Positions 1 to 5,220 of a DNA stretch of 5,220 nucleotides are shown one piece after another. The stretch is taken from positions 1 through 5,220 of the forward strand of contig VAZF01000549.1 of the NCBI GenBank assembly GCA_005888425.1, given 5' to 3'. This DNA comes from Alphaproteobacteria bacterium (GTDB taxonomy: Bacteria; Pseudomonadota; Alphaproteobacteria; ATCC43930; CGMCC-115725). Below the pieces are notes generated by a model. It was not told where the DNA came from, searched no databases, and was given only the letters and a program-made list of their open reading frames with translations. Position 1 is the first letter of the stretch; the number at the start of each line of letters is the position of its first letter. Made by a program: the position numbers and the translations under genes.

Positions 1-65
1 GTTCTGGGCCTGCCGCGGGTTTGCCCCGCTTTAGCCCTTCGGCACGCTAGCACACCCACCAGAAC
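1..65. repeat. 7-bp inverted repeat enclosing a GC hairpin
   Basis: GTTCTGG at 1-7 is exactly matched by its reverse complement CCAGAAC at 59-65. Inside lies a 5-bp stem, GCGGG (15-19) and CCCGC (25-29), with a 5-nt loop. There is no T run after it, so it is not a typical intrinsic terminator. The fold does not match a tRNA: the length is wrong and there are no D or T arms. The left arm touches the window edge, so the repeat may extend further. It could be part of a structured intergenic element or chance in GC-rich DNA. Confidence 0.3.
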
Positions 66-277
66 GGCGCAGCCCAACGAAAGGACAGGTGGCGGACCGA
101 AATGGCCACGCGGCGCTTACGATTGGTCGCTCGATCGTACCTCGTTAAGAGCTGGAATAAGCACAGTTCGAAACCTAACGGAATCTAAGCATCGATTTCG
201 GTAAACCCAGCTAACACCTGCAGGACCTCATTGCGCGAGGGACGGACGCGGTGCACTCTACGTGTGACCTCCGAAGG

Positions 278-290
278 GCGGCACTGCCGC
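278..290. promoter_or_regulatory. Small dyad upstream of the first gene
   Basis: GCGGCA (278-283) and TGCCGC (285-290) are a perfect inverted pair around a single central C, 30 nt before the first gene's start codon. Its place in the leader would suit an operator or a small RNA hairpin. At 6 bp per half it is also within what chance gives in GC-rich DNA, so function is only a possibility. Confidence 0.2.
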
Positions 291-309
291 GATCGAGGAG
301 GCGATGAAC

Positions 310-315
310 AGGAGG
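310..315 (+). promoter_or_regulatory. Ribosome binding site of the LivJ-like gene
   Basis: AGGAGG lies 5 nt before the ATG at 321. It is a near-perfect Shine-Dalgarno sequence and fixes the start at 321. The same frame is open upstream to a TTG at 231, but that would add 30 polar residues in front of a clear signal peptide. Confidence 0.85.
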
Positions 316-320
316 GCACT

Positions 321-1565
321 ATGAGGAGGTTCCCGCGTGGCGCGCTGGCACTTGCAGCTGGCGTGACGATTGGTCTTTTTGCGATCAGCGACTTGGCCGC
401 GCAGCAAAGAGAGATCATCGTCGGAGGTATGTGCGATCGCACCGGGCCCACCCAAATCAACGGGATCGCGATCTGCCCTGGGATTCAGGACTATTACGAA
501 CTGGTGAACTCAAAGGGCGGTGTCGAAGGCTACCGGATCAAATACATCGAGATCGACCACGAGTATAAGGTCCCACAGGGTGTCGAGGCCTATCAAACGG
601 AAAAGCGCGAAGGCGCGGTCTCGATTATGGTCTACGGGACCCCGCAGGTACAGGCCCTGAGCCAGGTTCTGACCGAGGATAAAATCCCGGGAACCTCACC
701 CGGTTTTGGTATCGCCGCATCGGCCGACGGAAAACGCTTTCCCTATCTCTTTCCAGTCGCGGCGACGTACTGGTCACAGGGAGCCGCTGCGATCCAGTTT
801 GCGAAGGAGAAATTAGGCGGCACGCTCGACGGCAAAAAGATCGCGTATGTTTTTTATGACAACCCGGCGGGACGCGAACCGCTGCCGGTCATCGAAGACC
901 TGCAGAAGCTCGAAAAATTCGAGCTTCGGACCTTTGCCGTGCCGCCGCCCGGCGTCGAAATGGGCGCGCAAGTGCTCGACATCGCGCAACGTTACCGACC
1001 CGACTTCGTGATTGCCCATCTGTTCGGCCGGTCGCCCTCGCTGGCGATCAAAGAATTCAAACGCGTCGGCTTTCCGCTTTCGAAAGTGATGGGTCTGGTT
1101 TGGGCCTCGTCTGAGCACGACGTTCTAGCAGCCGGGGGTTGGCCGGTGGCCGAAGGCTATCACACGCTGACGTTCGCCGGCATCGGTGACGAATACCCGG
1201 TCCGCCAGGAAATCAAGGCAATGTATAAGGCGCAGGGCAAGGAACCGCCGAAGGCGATGGACGACTCGGTCATGTACAATCGCGGCATTCTGTGGGCCTC
1301 GGTTCACGTTGAGGCGATCCGCAATGCTCTCAAGGCGACCGGCGGCAAGCCACCCACAGGTGAGGACGTCAAGAAGGGCTTCGAGCAGATCCAGGACTTC
1401 ACACTGGGAGGTCTGGTCCCGCCGCTCAAAGTCACCGGTGAGGACCATGAGGGCGGCGGCTGGGTCCAGGTGTTCCAGGTGCGCGACGGCAAGTTCGTCA
1501 AGGAAACCGATTGGTTCCGGGCCTATCCCGAGGTGGTAGCCAACGCTGTGAAGAAGTCGGAATAA
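321..1565 (+). CDS. Periplasmic binding protein of branched-chain amino-acid type (LivJ-like, Peripla_BP_6)
   Basis: This gene encodes a predicted periplasmic receptor of 414 aa for an ABC importer of the hydrophobic amino-acid (LivJ/LivK) class. Residues 1-27 form a signal peptide: MRRFPR, then a hydrophobic stretch, with likely cleavage at LAA/QQ. The mature protein opens with the family's first strand (IIVGGMCDRTGPT, 32-44), where the TG turn normally helps hold the ligand. The hallmark NSKGGVEG follows at 63-70. The segment EYKVPQGVEAY (81-91) and the later ASADGKRFPYLFP and TYWSQGAAA resemble, from memory, an uncharacterised LivJ-like subfamily rather than true LivJ. The only two cysteines (C38, C52) sit in the N-terminal lobe and could form a disulfide. 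The length is usual for the family. It is the first gene of the apparent operon, 21 nt before the next. The ligand is unknown; amino acids, aromatic acids or other small carboxylates are possible. The family call is firm, the substrate is not. Confidence 0.93.
   Translation: MRRFPRGALALAAGVTIGLFAISDLAAQQREIIVGGMCDRTGPTQINGIAICPGIQDYYELVNSKGGVEGYRIKYIEIDHEYKVPQGVEAYQTEKREGAVSIMVYGTPQVQALSQVLTEDKIPGTSPGFGIAASADGKRFPYLFPVAATYWSQGAAAIQFAKEKLGGTLDGKKIAYVFYDNPAGREPLPVIEDLQKLEKFELRTFAVPPPGVEMGAQVLDIAQRYRPDFVIAHLFGRSPSLAIKEFKRVGFPLSKVMGLVWASSEHDVLAAGGWPVAEGYHTLTFAGIGDEYPVRQEIKAMYKAQGKEPPKAMDDSVMYNRGILWASVHVEAIRNALKATGGKPPTGEDVKKGFEQIQDFTLGGLVPPLKVTGEDHEGGGWVQVFQVRDGKFVKETDWFRAYPEVVANAVKKSE
905..927 (+). 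repeat. Perfect 10-bp hairpin inside the LivJ-like gene
   Basis: GAAGCTCGAA (905-914) is followed by AAA and then its exact reverse complement TTCGAGCTTC (918-927). The codons read KLEKFEL. A perfect 10-bp stem with a 3-nt loop is unusual within a coding region. It may simply follow from the codons for a charged helix, and no function is claimed. Confidence 0.5.
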
Positions 1566-1571
1566 CAAAAC

Positions 1572-1580
1572 AGGGATGGA
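1572..1580 (+). promoter_or_regulatory. Weak ribosome binding site of the first family 5 gene
   Basis: AGGGATGGA precedes the ATG at 1587 by 6 nt in the 21-nt gap after the LivJ-like gene. It matches the Shine-Dalgarno consensus only partly and is clearly weaker than the sites at 310 and 3187, so translation here may depend partly on ribosomes arriving from the gene before. Confidence 0.5.
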
Positions 1581-1586
1581 ACGCTG

Positions 1587-3185
1587 ATGAATTTGCTCGC
1601 GCGAGCGCTCGCGCTGACCGGTATATTGCTCGGCGGCGTGACGGCAAACGGCGGCGCATTTGCGAGAAAGCCGGGCGGCGTTCTGAAGATGTACTTCTTC
1701 GACAGCCCCGCCTCTATGTCGATCCATGAGGAGGCCACCATCGCCGGTCAGGGTCCGGCGATGGGCGTGTTCAATAATCTCGTCATGTACGACCAGCACA
1801 AGCCGCAAACCAGCATCGAGACGATCGTGCCCGATCTCGCCAGCGAATGGTTGTGGAGCGAGGATGGCAAGGAGCTGACCTTCAAGTTGCGCCAGGACGT
1901 CAAATGGCATGACGGCAAGCCCTTCACCGCCAAGGACGTCAAATGCACCTTCGACCTGCTGCAAGGCAAAGGCACCGAGAAGCTGCGGCTCAATCCGCGC
2001 AAGGCTTGGTACCGCAACCTGGACGATGCCGTAGCGACTGGCGACTACGACGTGACGTTCCGATTGAAGCGGCCGCAGCCGGCTTTTATCGCGCTACTCG
2101 CATCGGGGTTCACGCCGATCTATCCCTGCCACGTGTCGCCGGCGCAGTTGCGGCAACAACCGGTCGGCATCGGCCCGTTCAAATTCGTCGAATTCAAGCC
2201 CAACGAATACATCAAGGTCGTCCGCAACCCCGATTACTGGAAAAAGGACCGGCCGTATCTGGACGGCATCGAGTACCAGATCATCAAGAATGTGGCGACC
2301 GGTTCGCTGACTTTTGTGTCGGGCCAGGTCGACATGACCTCCTGGTACTTCCTGCAAGTGCCGATGCTAAACGACATCAACAAACAGGTCGGGCAGGAAG
2401 TCTGCCACATGGCGCCGACCAACGTGTTGCGCAGCGTCATCATCAATCGCGAGAAGCCGCCCTTCGGCGACGCCGATTTACGTCGGGCGATCGCGCTGAC
2501 CATCGACCGGCAGGCATTCATCGATACGCTGACCCAGGGCAAAGGCATCGTTGGCGGCGCTCTGCTGTCGCCGCCCTTCGGTGTCTGGGGCATGCCGTCG
2601 GACATGATGAAAACGCTGCCGGGCTACAGCCCGGATGTGGCGGCGAACCGGGCCGAGGCGCGCAAGCTGATGGAAAAGCTCGGCTATGGCCCGAACAACC
2701 GGCTGCAGACGAAGGTCGCGACGCGCAATATCCCGCCCTATCGCGACCCGGCGGTGCTGCTGATTGATCAGCTGAAAGAGATCTACATCGACGGCGAATT
2801 GGAGCCGATCGACACCGCCGTGTGGTACCCGCGGCTAGCCAGGAAGGATTTCACAATCGGCCTCAACCTGATCGGCAACGGCCTCGACGAGCCCGACCAG
2901 ACACTCTACGAGAATTACACCTGCAACGCCGAAGGCAATTACGACGCCTACTGTAACCCCGAGCTGGACAAGATGGTCGATCAGCAGTCGATGCAATCCG
3001 ACAAGGAAAGGCGCCGCAAGATGGTGTGGGAGATCGAGCGGAAATTGGCCGAGGATGTGGCGCGCCCGATCCTGTACCACAGCGTCTCAGGCACCTGCTG
3101 GCACCCTTACGTTAAGGGCTACACGATGACGGTGAATGCTATCTACAACGGGCTGCGCATGGAAGACGTGTGGCTCGACAAGTAG
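1587..3185 (+). CDS. Peptide/nickel-type ABC transporter substrate-binding protein (SBP family 5), first paralogue
   Basis: This gene encodes a predicted periplasmic receptor of 532 aa in the DppA/OppA/NikA family, which delivers peptides, metal complexes or other solutes to an ABC permease. Residues 1-26 are a signal peptide ending in an ideal A-F-A cleavage site. The mature N-terminus (GGVLKMYFFDSPASMS) is followed by the family signature around residues 83-114 (PDLASEWLWSEDG, then FKLR, then KWHDGKPFTAKDV). Further family blocks are GIGPF (194-198), NPDYW (214-218) and NREKPPF followed by ADLRRAIALTIDR (287-308). Six cysteines (C120, C181, C273, C446, C456, C504) all recur in the next gene. 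There is no lipobox, so it should be a soluble periplasmic protein. The start at 1587 gives a proper signal peptide and a 21-nt gap. No permease or ATPase is adjacent. The length is normal and the frame intact. The ligand cannot be told from the sequence. Confidence 0.94.
   Translation: MNLLARALALTGILLGGVTANGGAFARKPGGVLKMYFFDSPASMSIHEEATIAGQGPAMGVFNNLVMYDQHKPQTSIETIVPDLASEWLWSEDGKELTFKLRQDVKWHDGKPFTAKDVKCTFDLLQGKGTEKLRLNPRKAWYRNLDDAVATGDYDVTFRLKRPQPAFIALLASGFTPIYPCHVSPAQLRQQPVGIGPFKFVEFKPNEYIKVVRNPDYWKKDRPYLDGIEYQIIKNVATGSLTFVSGQVDMTSWYFLQVPMLNDINKQVGQEVCHMAPTNVLRSVIINREKPPFGDADLRRAIALTIDRQAFIDTLTQGKGIVGGALLSPPFGVWGMPSDMMKTLPGYSPDVAANRAEARKLMEKLGYGPNNRLQTKVATRNIPPYRDPAVLLIDQLKEIYIDGELEPIDTAVWYPRLARKDFTIGLNLIGNGLDEPDQTLYENYTCNAEGNYDAYCNPELDKMVDQQSMQSDKERRRKMVWEIERKLAEDVARPILYHSVSGTCWHPYVKGYTMTVNAIYNGLRMEDVWLDK
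1599..1614. repeat. 16-bp palindrome at the start of the first family 5 gene
   Basis: GCGCGAGCGCTCGCGC is a perfect 16-bp palindrome lying 12 nt after the first base of the start codon. It overlaps a second perfect palindrome, GCTCGCGCGAGC, at 1595-1606. In mRNA the sequence could fold as a 6-bp GC stem with a 4-nt loop next to the initiation site. It encodes the Ala/Arg/Leu part of the signal peptide, so codon bias is an alternative explanation. Confidence 0.5.
1899..1948 (+). repeat. Conserved DNA block shared with 3505-3554
   Basis: This block has a counterpart 1606 nt downstream in the second family 5 gene. Bases 1899-1921 are identical to 3505-3527 (23 nt) and 1929-1948 are identical to 3535-3554 (20 nt). 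It encodes the KWHDGKPFTAKDVKC part of the family signature. It marks the tandem gene duplication. Confidence 0.85.
3155..3175 (+). repeat. 3' end block shared with 4761-4781
   Basis: A 21-nt exact repeat of 4761-4781, encoding the RMEDVWL tail near the C-terminus of both family 5 proteins. Together with the signature block it shows that the duplication spans the whole gene up to the stop codon. Confidence 0.85.
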
Positions 3186-3186
3186 C

Positions 3187-3196
3187 AGGGGAGGAG
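3187..3196 (+). promoter_or_regulatory. Ribosome binding site of the second family 5 gene
   Basis: AGGGGAGGAG begins 1 nt after the preceding stop codon and ends 8 nt before the ATG at 3205. It decides the start. The frame is open back to an ATG at 3136, but that would overlap the previous gene by 50 nt and put 23 unrelated residues before the signal peptide. Confidence 0.85.
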
Positions 3197-3204
3197 CTTC
3201 GAAA

Positions 3205-4791
3205 ATGCAGCGAGTCCTGTGCCTGTTCATCGCCTTCGGCGCGCTGATCGCCGCCGCTCCTGCCGTCGCGGAAAAGTCGGGGGGCGTGCTGAAGGTCCAG
3301 CACTGGGACAGTCCCGCGAGCATGTCGATCCTCGAGGAAGCGACCTATTCGACCGTGGTGCCGGTCATGGAGGTCATGAACAACCTCGTCATCTACGACC
3401 AGCACATCGCGCAAAACAGCCTCAACACGATCCGTCCGGATCTCGCCGAGAGTTGGTCGTGGAGCGAAGATGGCACGGAGCTCACTTTCAAATTGCGCTC
3501 CGGTGTCAAATGGCATGACGGCAAGCCGTTCACTGCCAAGGACGTCAAATGCACTTTCGATCTACTGCAAGGCAAGACAGAGGACAAGCTGCGGATCAAT
3601 CCTCGCAAGGGCTGGTGGCACAACGTCGACAACATCAGCGCCGACAGCGATCTTCAGGCCGCCTTCCATTTGAAGCGGCCGCAACCGGCGCTGCTGACGT
3701 TGCTCGCCTCGGGATATTCGCCGATCTACCCTTGTCATGTGTCTCCGGCGCAGATGCGTCAGCATCCGATCGGCACCGGTCCTTTCAACTTTGTCGAATA
3801 TAAGCCGAACGAGTACATCAAGGTCGCGAAGAACCCGGATTACTGGAAGCCGGGCCGGCCCTATCTCGACGGCATCGAATACGACATCGTGCCGAACCGC
3901 TCGACCGCCATTCTCGGCTTCGCCGCCAAGCAGTTCGACATGACCTGGCCGTTCTACATCACGGTTCCCTTATTGCGGGACGTGAAGAGTCAGGCGCCAA
4001 ACGCGATCTGTGAGTTACGCACCAACAACGGCACCAGCAACTTGTTGATTAACCGCGACAAGCCGCCATTCGACAATGCTGATCTGCGCAAGGCGTTCGC
4101 GTTGTCGATCGACCGCAAGGCCTTTGTGGACATCCTTACGGAGGGCCAGGGCAAGATCGGCGGCGCGATGCTGCCGCCGCCCGAAGGCTTATGGGGCATG
4201 CCGCCCGAACTGCTGCAAACAATCCCCGGTTACGGCCCCGATGTTGCGAAGAACCGCGCCGACGCGCGGGAGATCATGAAAAAACTTGGTTACGGGCCCG
4301 ACAAGCGGCTCGAGCTGACGATCTCGACCCGTAACGTCCCCAGTTTCCGCGACCCGGCGGTGATCCTGATCGACCAGCTGAAGGAGATTTATGTCGGGGG
4401 CGTGCTCGACACAATCGAGACCGCCAACTGGCATTCGAAGGTGACCCGCAAAGACTATATCGTCGCGATGAACGGCACGGGCAGCGGTGTCGATGATCCC
4501 GACCAGCAATTCTATGAAAACTATGCCTGCGGCTCGGCCCGCAATTACAGCGGCTATTGCAATCCCGAGCTAGACAAGAAGTTCAACGAACAATCCGCGA
4601 TGTCCGATCAGGACAAGCGCAAGAGGCTGGTATGGGAGATCGATAGGAAATTGCAGGAAGACGCTGCTCGCCCGATCATTTTTCACGATATTTTTGCCAC
4701 CTGCTGGCACCCCGAGGTGAAGGGGCAGACGATGATGGTCAATAGCATCTACAACGGCTGGCGCATGGAAGACGTGTGGCTGGATAGATAA
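3205..4791 (+). CDS. Peptide/nickel-type ABC transporter substrate-binding protein (SBP family 5), second paralogue
   Basis: This gene encodes a 528-aa periplasmic receptor of the same family as the gene before it, 19 nt downstream. Residues 1-22 are a signal peptide with an A-V-A cleavage site. C6 lies in the hydrophobic core without a lipobox, so lipidation is not expected. The same blocks appear in order: GGVLKVQHWDSPASMS, PDLAESWSWSEDG, KWHDGKPFTAKDV (WHDG at 103-106), GTGPF (190-194), NPDYW (210-214), NRDKPPF, and a C-terminus ending RMEDVWLDR. The six cysteines are C116, C177, C269, C442, C452 and C500. The two proteins differ most in the middle (for example FVSGQVDMTSWYFLQ against FAAKQFDMTWPFYIT), which may reflect different ligands. 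They most likely arose by tandem duplication. The frame is intact and the length normal. Substrate and partner permease are unknown. Confidence 0.94.
   Translation: MQRVLCLFIAFGALIAAAPAVAEKSGGVLKVQHWDSPASMSILEEATYSTVVPVMEVMNNLVIYDQHIAQNSLNTIRPDLAESWSWSEDGTELTFKLRSGVKWHDGKPFTAKDVKCTFDLLQGKTEDKLRINPRKGWWHNVDNISADSDLQAAFHLKRPQPALLTLLASGYSPIYPCHVSPAQMRQHPIGTGPFNFVEYKPNEYIKVAKNPDYWKPGRPYLDGIEYDIVPNRSTAILGFAAKQFDMTWPFYITVPLLRDVKSQAPNAICELRTNNGTSNLLINRDKPPFDNADLRKAFALSIDRKAFVDILTEGQGKIGGAMLPPPEGLWGMPPELLQTIPGYGPDVAKNRADAREIMKKLGYGPDKRLELTISTRNVPSFRDPAVILIDQLKEIYVGGVLDTIETANWHSKVTRKDYIVAMNGTGSGVDDPDQQFYENYACGSARNYSGYCNPELDKKFNEQSAMSDQDKRKRLVWEIDRKLQEDAARPIIFHDIFATCWHPEVKGQTMMVNSIYNGWRMEDVWLDR
3505..3554 (+). 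repeat. Conserved DNA block shared with 1899-1948
   Basis: Second copy of the signature-encoding block, with 23-nt (3505-3527) and 20-nt (3535-3554) exact matches to the first family 5 gene at a constant offset of 1606 nt. Confidence 0.85.
4761..4781 (+). repeat. 3' end block shared with 3155-3175
   Basis: Second copy of the 21-nt block encoding RMEDVWL at the end of the family 5 genes. Confidence 0.85.
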
Positions 4792-4824
4792 GCCCCAAGG
4801 CGATAGCGCCGGTAAGTTCGGACA

Positions 4825-4831
4825 GGGAGGT
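4825..4831 (+). promoter_or_regulatory. Ribosome binding site retained by the broken third paralogue
   Basis: GGGAGGT lies 4 nt before the ATG at 4836 and 8 nt before another ATG at 4840, which is in a different frame and closes after six codons. The site is as good as those of the intact genes, so the short signal-peptide frame at 4836 could still be translated. Confidence 0.55.
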
Positions 4832-4835
4832 GGGC

Positions 4836-5051
4836 ATGCATGCGCGCTACGTTGGCATAGCGGCGGCAGCGGCGTTGCTCGCGGCGATAACGGCGGCGTA
4901 GACGGGGTGAGCACAAAAACGCGGCGGCATCCTGCGGATGTGCACGCCCGACAGCCCGGCGGGCACGTCGGTCCCACGAGGAGGCGACGGTCTTCTCGCA
5001 AGGCCCGATGTCAGCATGCAATCGGTCGTACCGGACCTCGCCACCGTCTAA
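4836..5051 (+). pseudogene. Remnant of a third family 5 substrate-binding protein gene
   Basis: This is a decayed N-terminal fragment of a third paralogue. From ATG 4836 the frame reads MHARYVGIAAAAALLAAITAA, a convincing signal peptide, then hits TAG (4899-4901) and TGA (4908-4910). The same frame continues as AQKRGGILRMCTPDSPAGTSV (4911-4973, with the Q-to-V core matching RKPGGVLKMYFFDSPASMSI of the first paralogue). An extra C near 4974 shifts the frame, and HEEATVFSQGPMS (4975-5013) matches HEEATIAGQGPAMG. About 18 residues are then missing. SVVPDLATV (5022-5048, back in the first frame) matches ETIVPDLASEW and ends at TAA 5049-5051. Matching three ordered blocks across two frames is strong evidence of homology. 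About 440 C-terminal residues have no counterpart in the window. A possible further echo (GENG at 5064-5075 for SEDG) is too weak to count. It lies 44 nt after the second paralogue. Confidence 0.85.
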
Positions 5052-5220
5052 ATCTCTATGACAGGTGAAAATGGAAGTGGCGACATGGCAGCTTTGGGTT
5101 CGTGAGCAGCCAAGTTGACAACGCTTCGCTGATGACCGCTGTCGGCGCTTCCTCGTCATCCTGCGGGCGTCTCGGCGAAGGTCTCGCCGTTCCCTGGTCG
5201 CACCCCCATGGTCTCTTTAG
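5052..5220. other. Region after the pseudogene, no gene seen
   Basis: No reading frame here has recognisable protein character and no clear match to the rest of a family 5 gene is visible. It includes a 6-bp stem, CGGCGA (5173-5178) and TCGCCG (5184-5189) with a 5-nt loop, which lacks the T run of an intrinsic terminator. Whether this is further-decayed gene sequence, the joint of a deletion, or ordinary intergenic DNA cannot be decided from the window. Confidence 0.4.

Larger units (their letters stand above)
1..320. other. Upstream non-coding region
   Basis: No gene is supported in this stretch. The + strand frame beginning at base 1 is open to a TAA at 202-204, but it has no recognisable protein character and no start inside the window, so I do not call it a gene fragment. 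On the - strand, stops occur in all three frames before base 180. The region holds a 7-bp inverted repeat enclosing a small hairpin at 1-65, a 13-nt odd palindrome at 278-290, and the ribosome binding site of the first gene. The promoter of the downstream operon should lie here, but I found no convincing -35/-10 pair. Confidence 0.6.

Noticed and set aside
123..150. Possible promoter TTGGTC - 16 nt - TTAAGA
   Set aside because: Both hexamers match the sigma-70 consensus poorly, and similar pairs can be found by chance.
161..180. GTTCGAAACC-like sequence as a tRNA T arm
   Set aside because: No acceptor, D or anticodon arms can be placed around it on either strand.
1..204. Open + strand frame from the window edge as the end of an upstream gene
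   Set aside because: The translation shows no motif or secondary-structure character, and 67 open codons are common by chance at this base composition.
1125..1964. Long 279-codon open frame on the - strand across the LivJ-like/family 5 junction
   Set aside because: It runs antisense to two well-supported genes, has no recognisable domain and is rich in His/Arg/Leu as expected for a shadow frame in GC-rich coding DNA.
4799..4810. Hairpin GGCG-ATAG-CGCC after the third gene as a terminator
   Set aside because: The stem is only 4 bp and no T run follows; the broken paralogue with its own ribosome binding site lies just downstream.
5115..5120. TTGACA, perfect -35 hexamer
   Set aside because: No -10 like sequence occurs 16-18 nt downstream and no gene follows in the window.
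4749..5159. 136-codon frame on the - strand covering the end of the third gene and the pseudogene
   Set aside because: It is Arg/Cys-rich with no family resemblance, while the + strand shows three ordered blocks homologous to the neighbouring genes.
5052..5220. Continuation of the pseudogene or an insertion sequence end
   Set aside because: Apart from a weak GENG/SEDG echo there is no match to the intact paralogues, and no transposase-like frame or terminal repeat pair is visible.

Overview
The window reads as part of a G+C-rich alphaproteobacterial chromosome. The codon use, the short gaps between genes and the style of the solute-binding proteins suggest Hyphomicrobiales (Bradyrhizobium or Rhodopseudomonas-like). 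This assignment is inferred from sequence style; no rRNA or tRNA is present to confirm it.

Layout: positions 1-320 contain no convincing gene, only small inverted repeats and a strong Shine-Dalgarno site at the end. Three intact genes follow on the + strand, separated by 21 and 19 nt, so they are probably one transcription unit. The first (321-1565) encodes a periplasmic binding protein of the branched-chain/hydrophobic amino-acid type (LivJ-like). The second (1587-3185) and third (3205-4791) encode two closely related periplasmic binding proteins of the peptide/nickel type (family 5, DppA/OppA-like). The two paralogues align along their whole length at roughly 60% identity by eye and share six cysteines at equivalent places.

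After a 44-nt gap, positions 4836-5051 hold the wreck of a third family 5 paralogue. It keeps a ribosome binding site, a signal peptide and three recognisable N-terminal blocks, but has two in-frame stops, a one-base frameshift and an internal deletion. The last 169 nt (5052-5220) show no gene I can support.

Together the genes form a cassette of solute receptors with no permease or ATPase in view. The receptors belong to two families that normally serve different ABC transporter classes (LivHMGF-type and DppBCDF-type). Their membrane partners must lie outside the window, or the receptors share transporters encoded elsewhere. Ligands cannot be deduced from the sequence. The most notable points are the mixed-family receptor cassette, the evidence for repeated tandem duplication with decay of one copy, and the conserved cysteine set in the paralogues.
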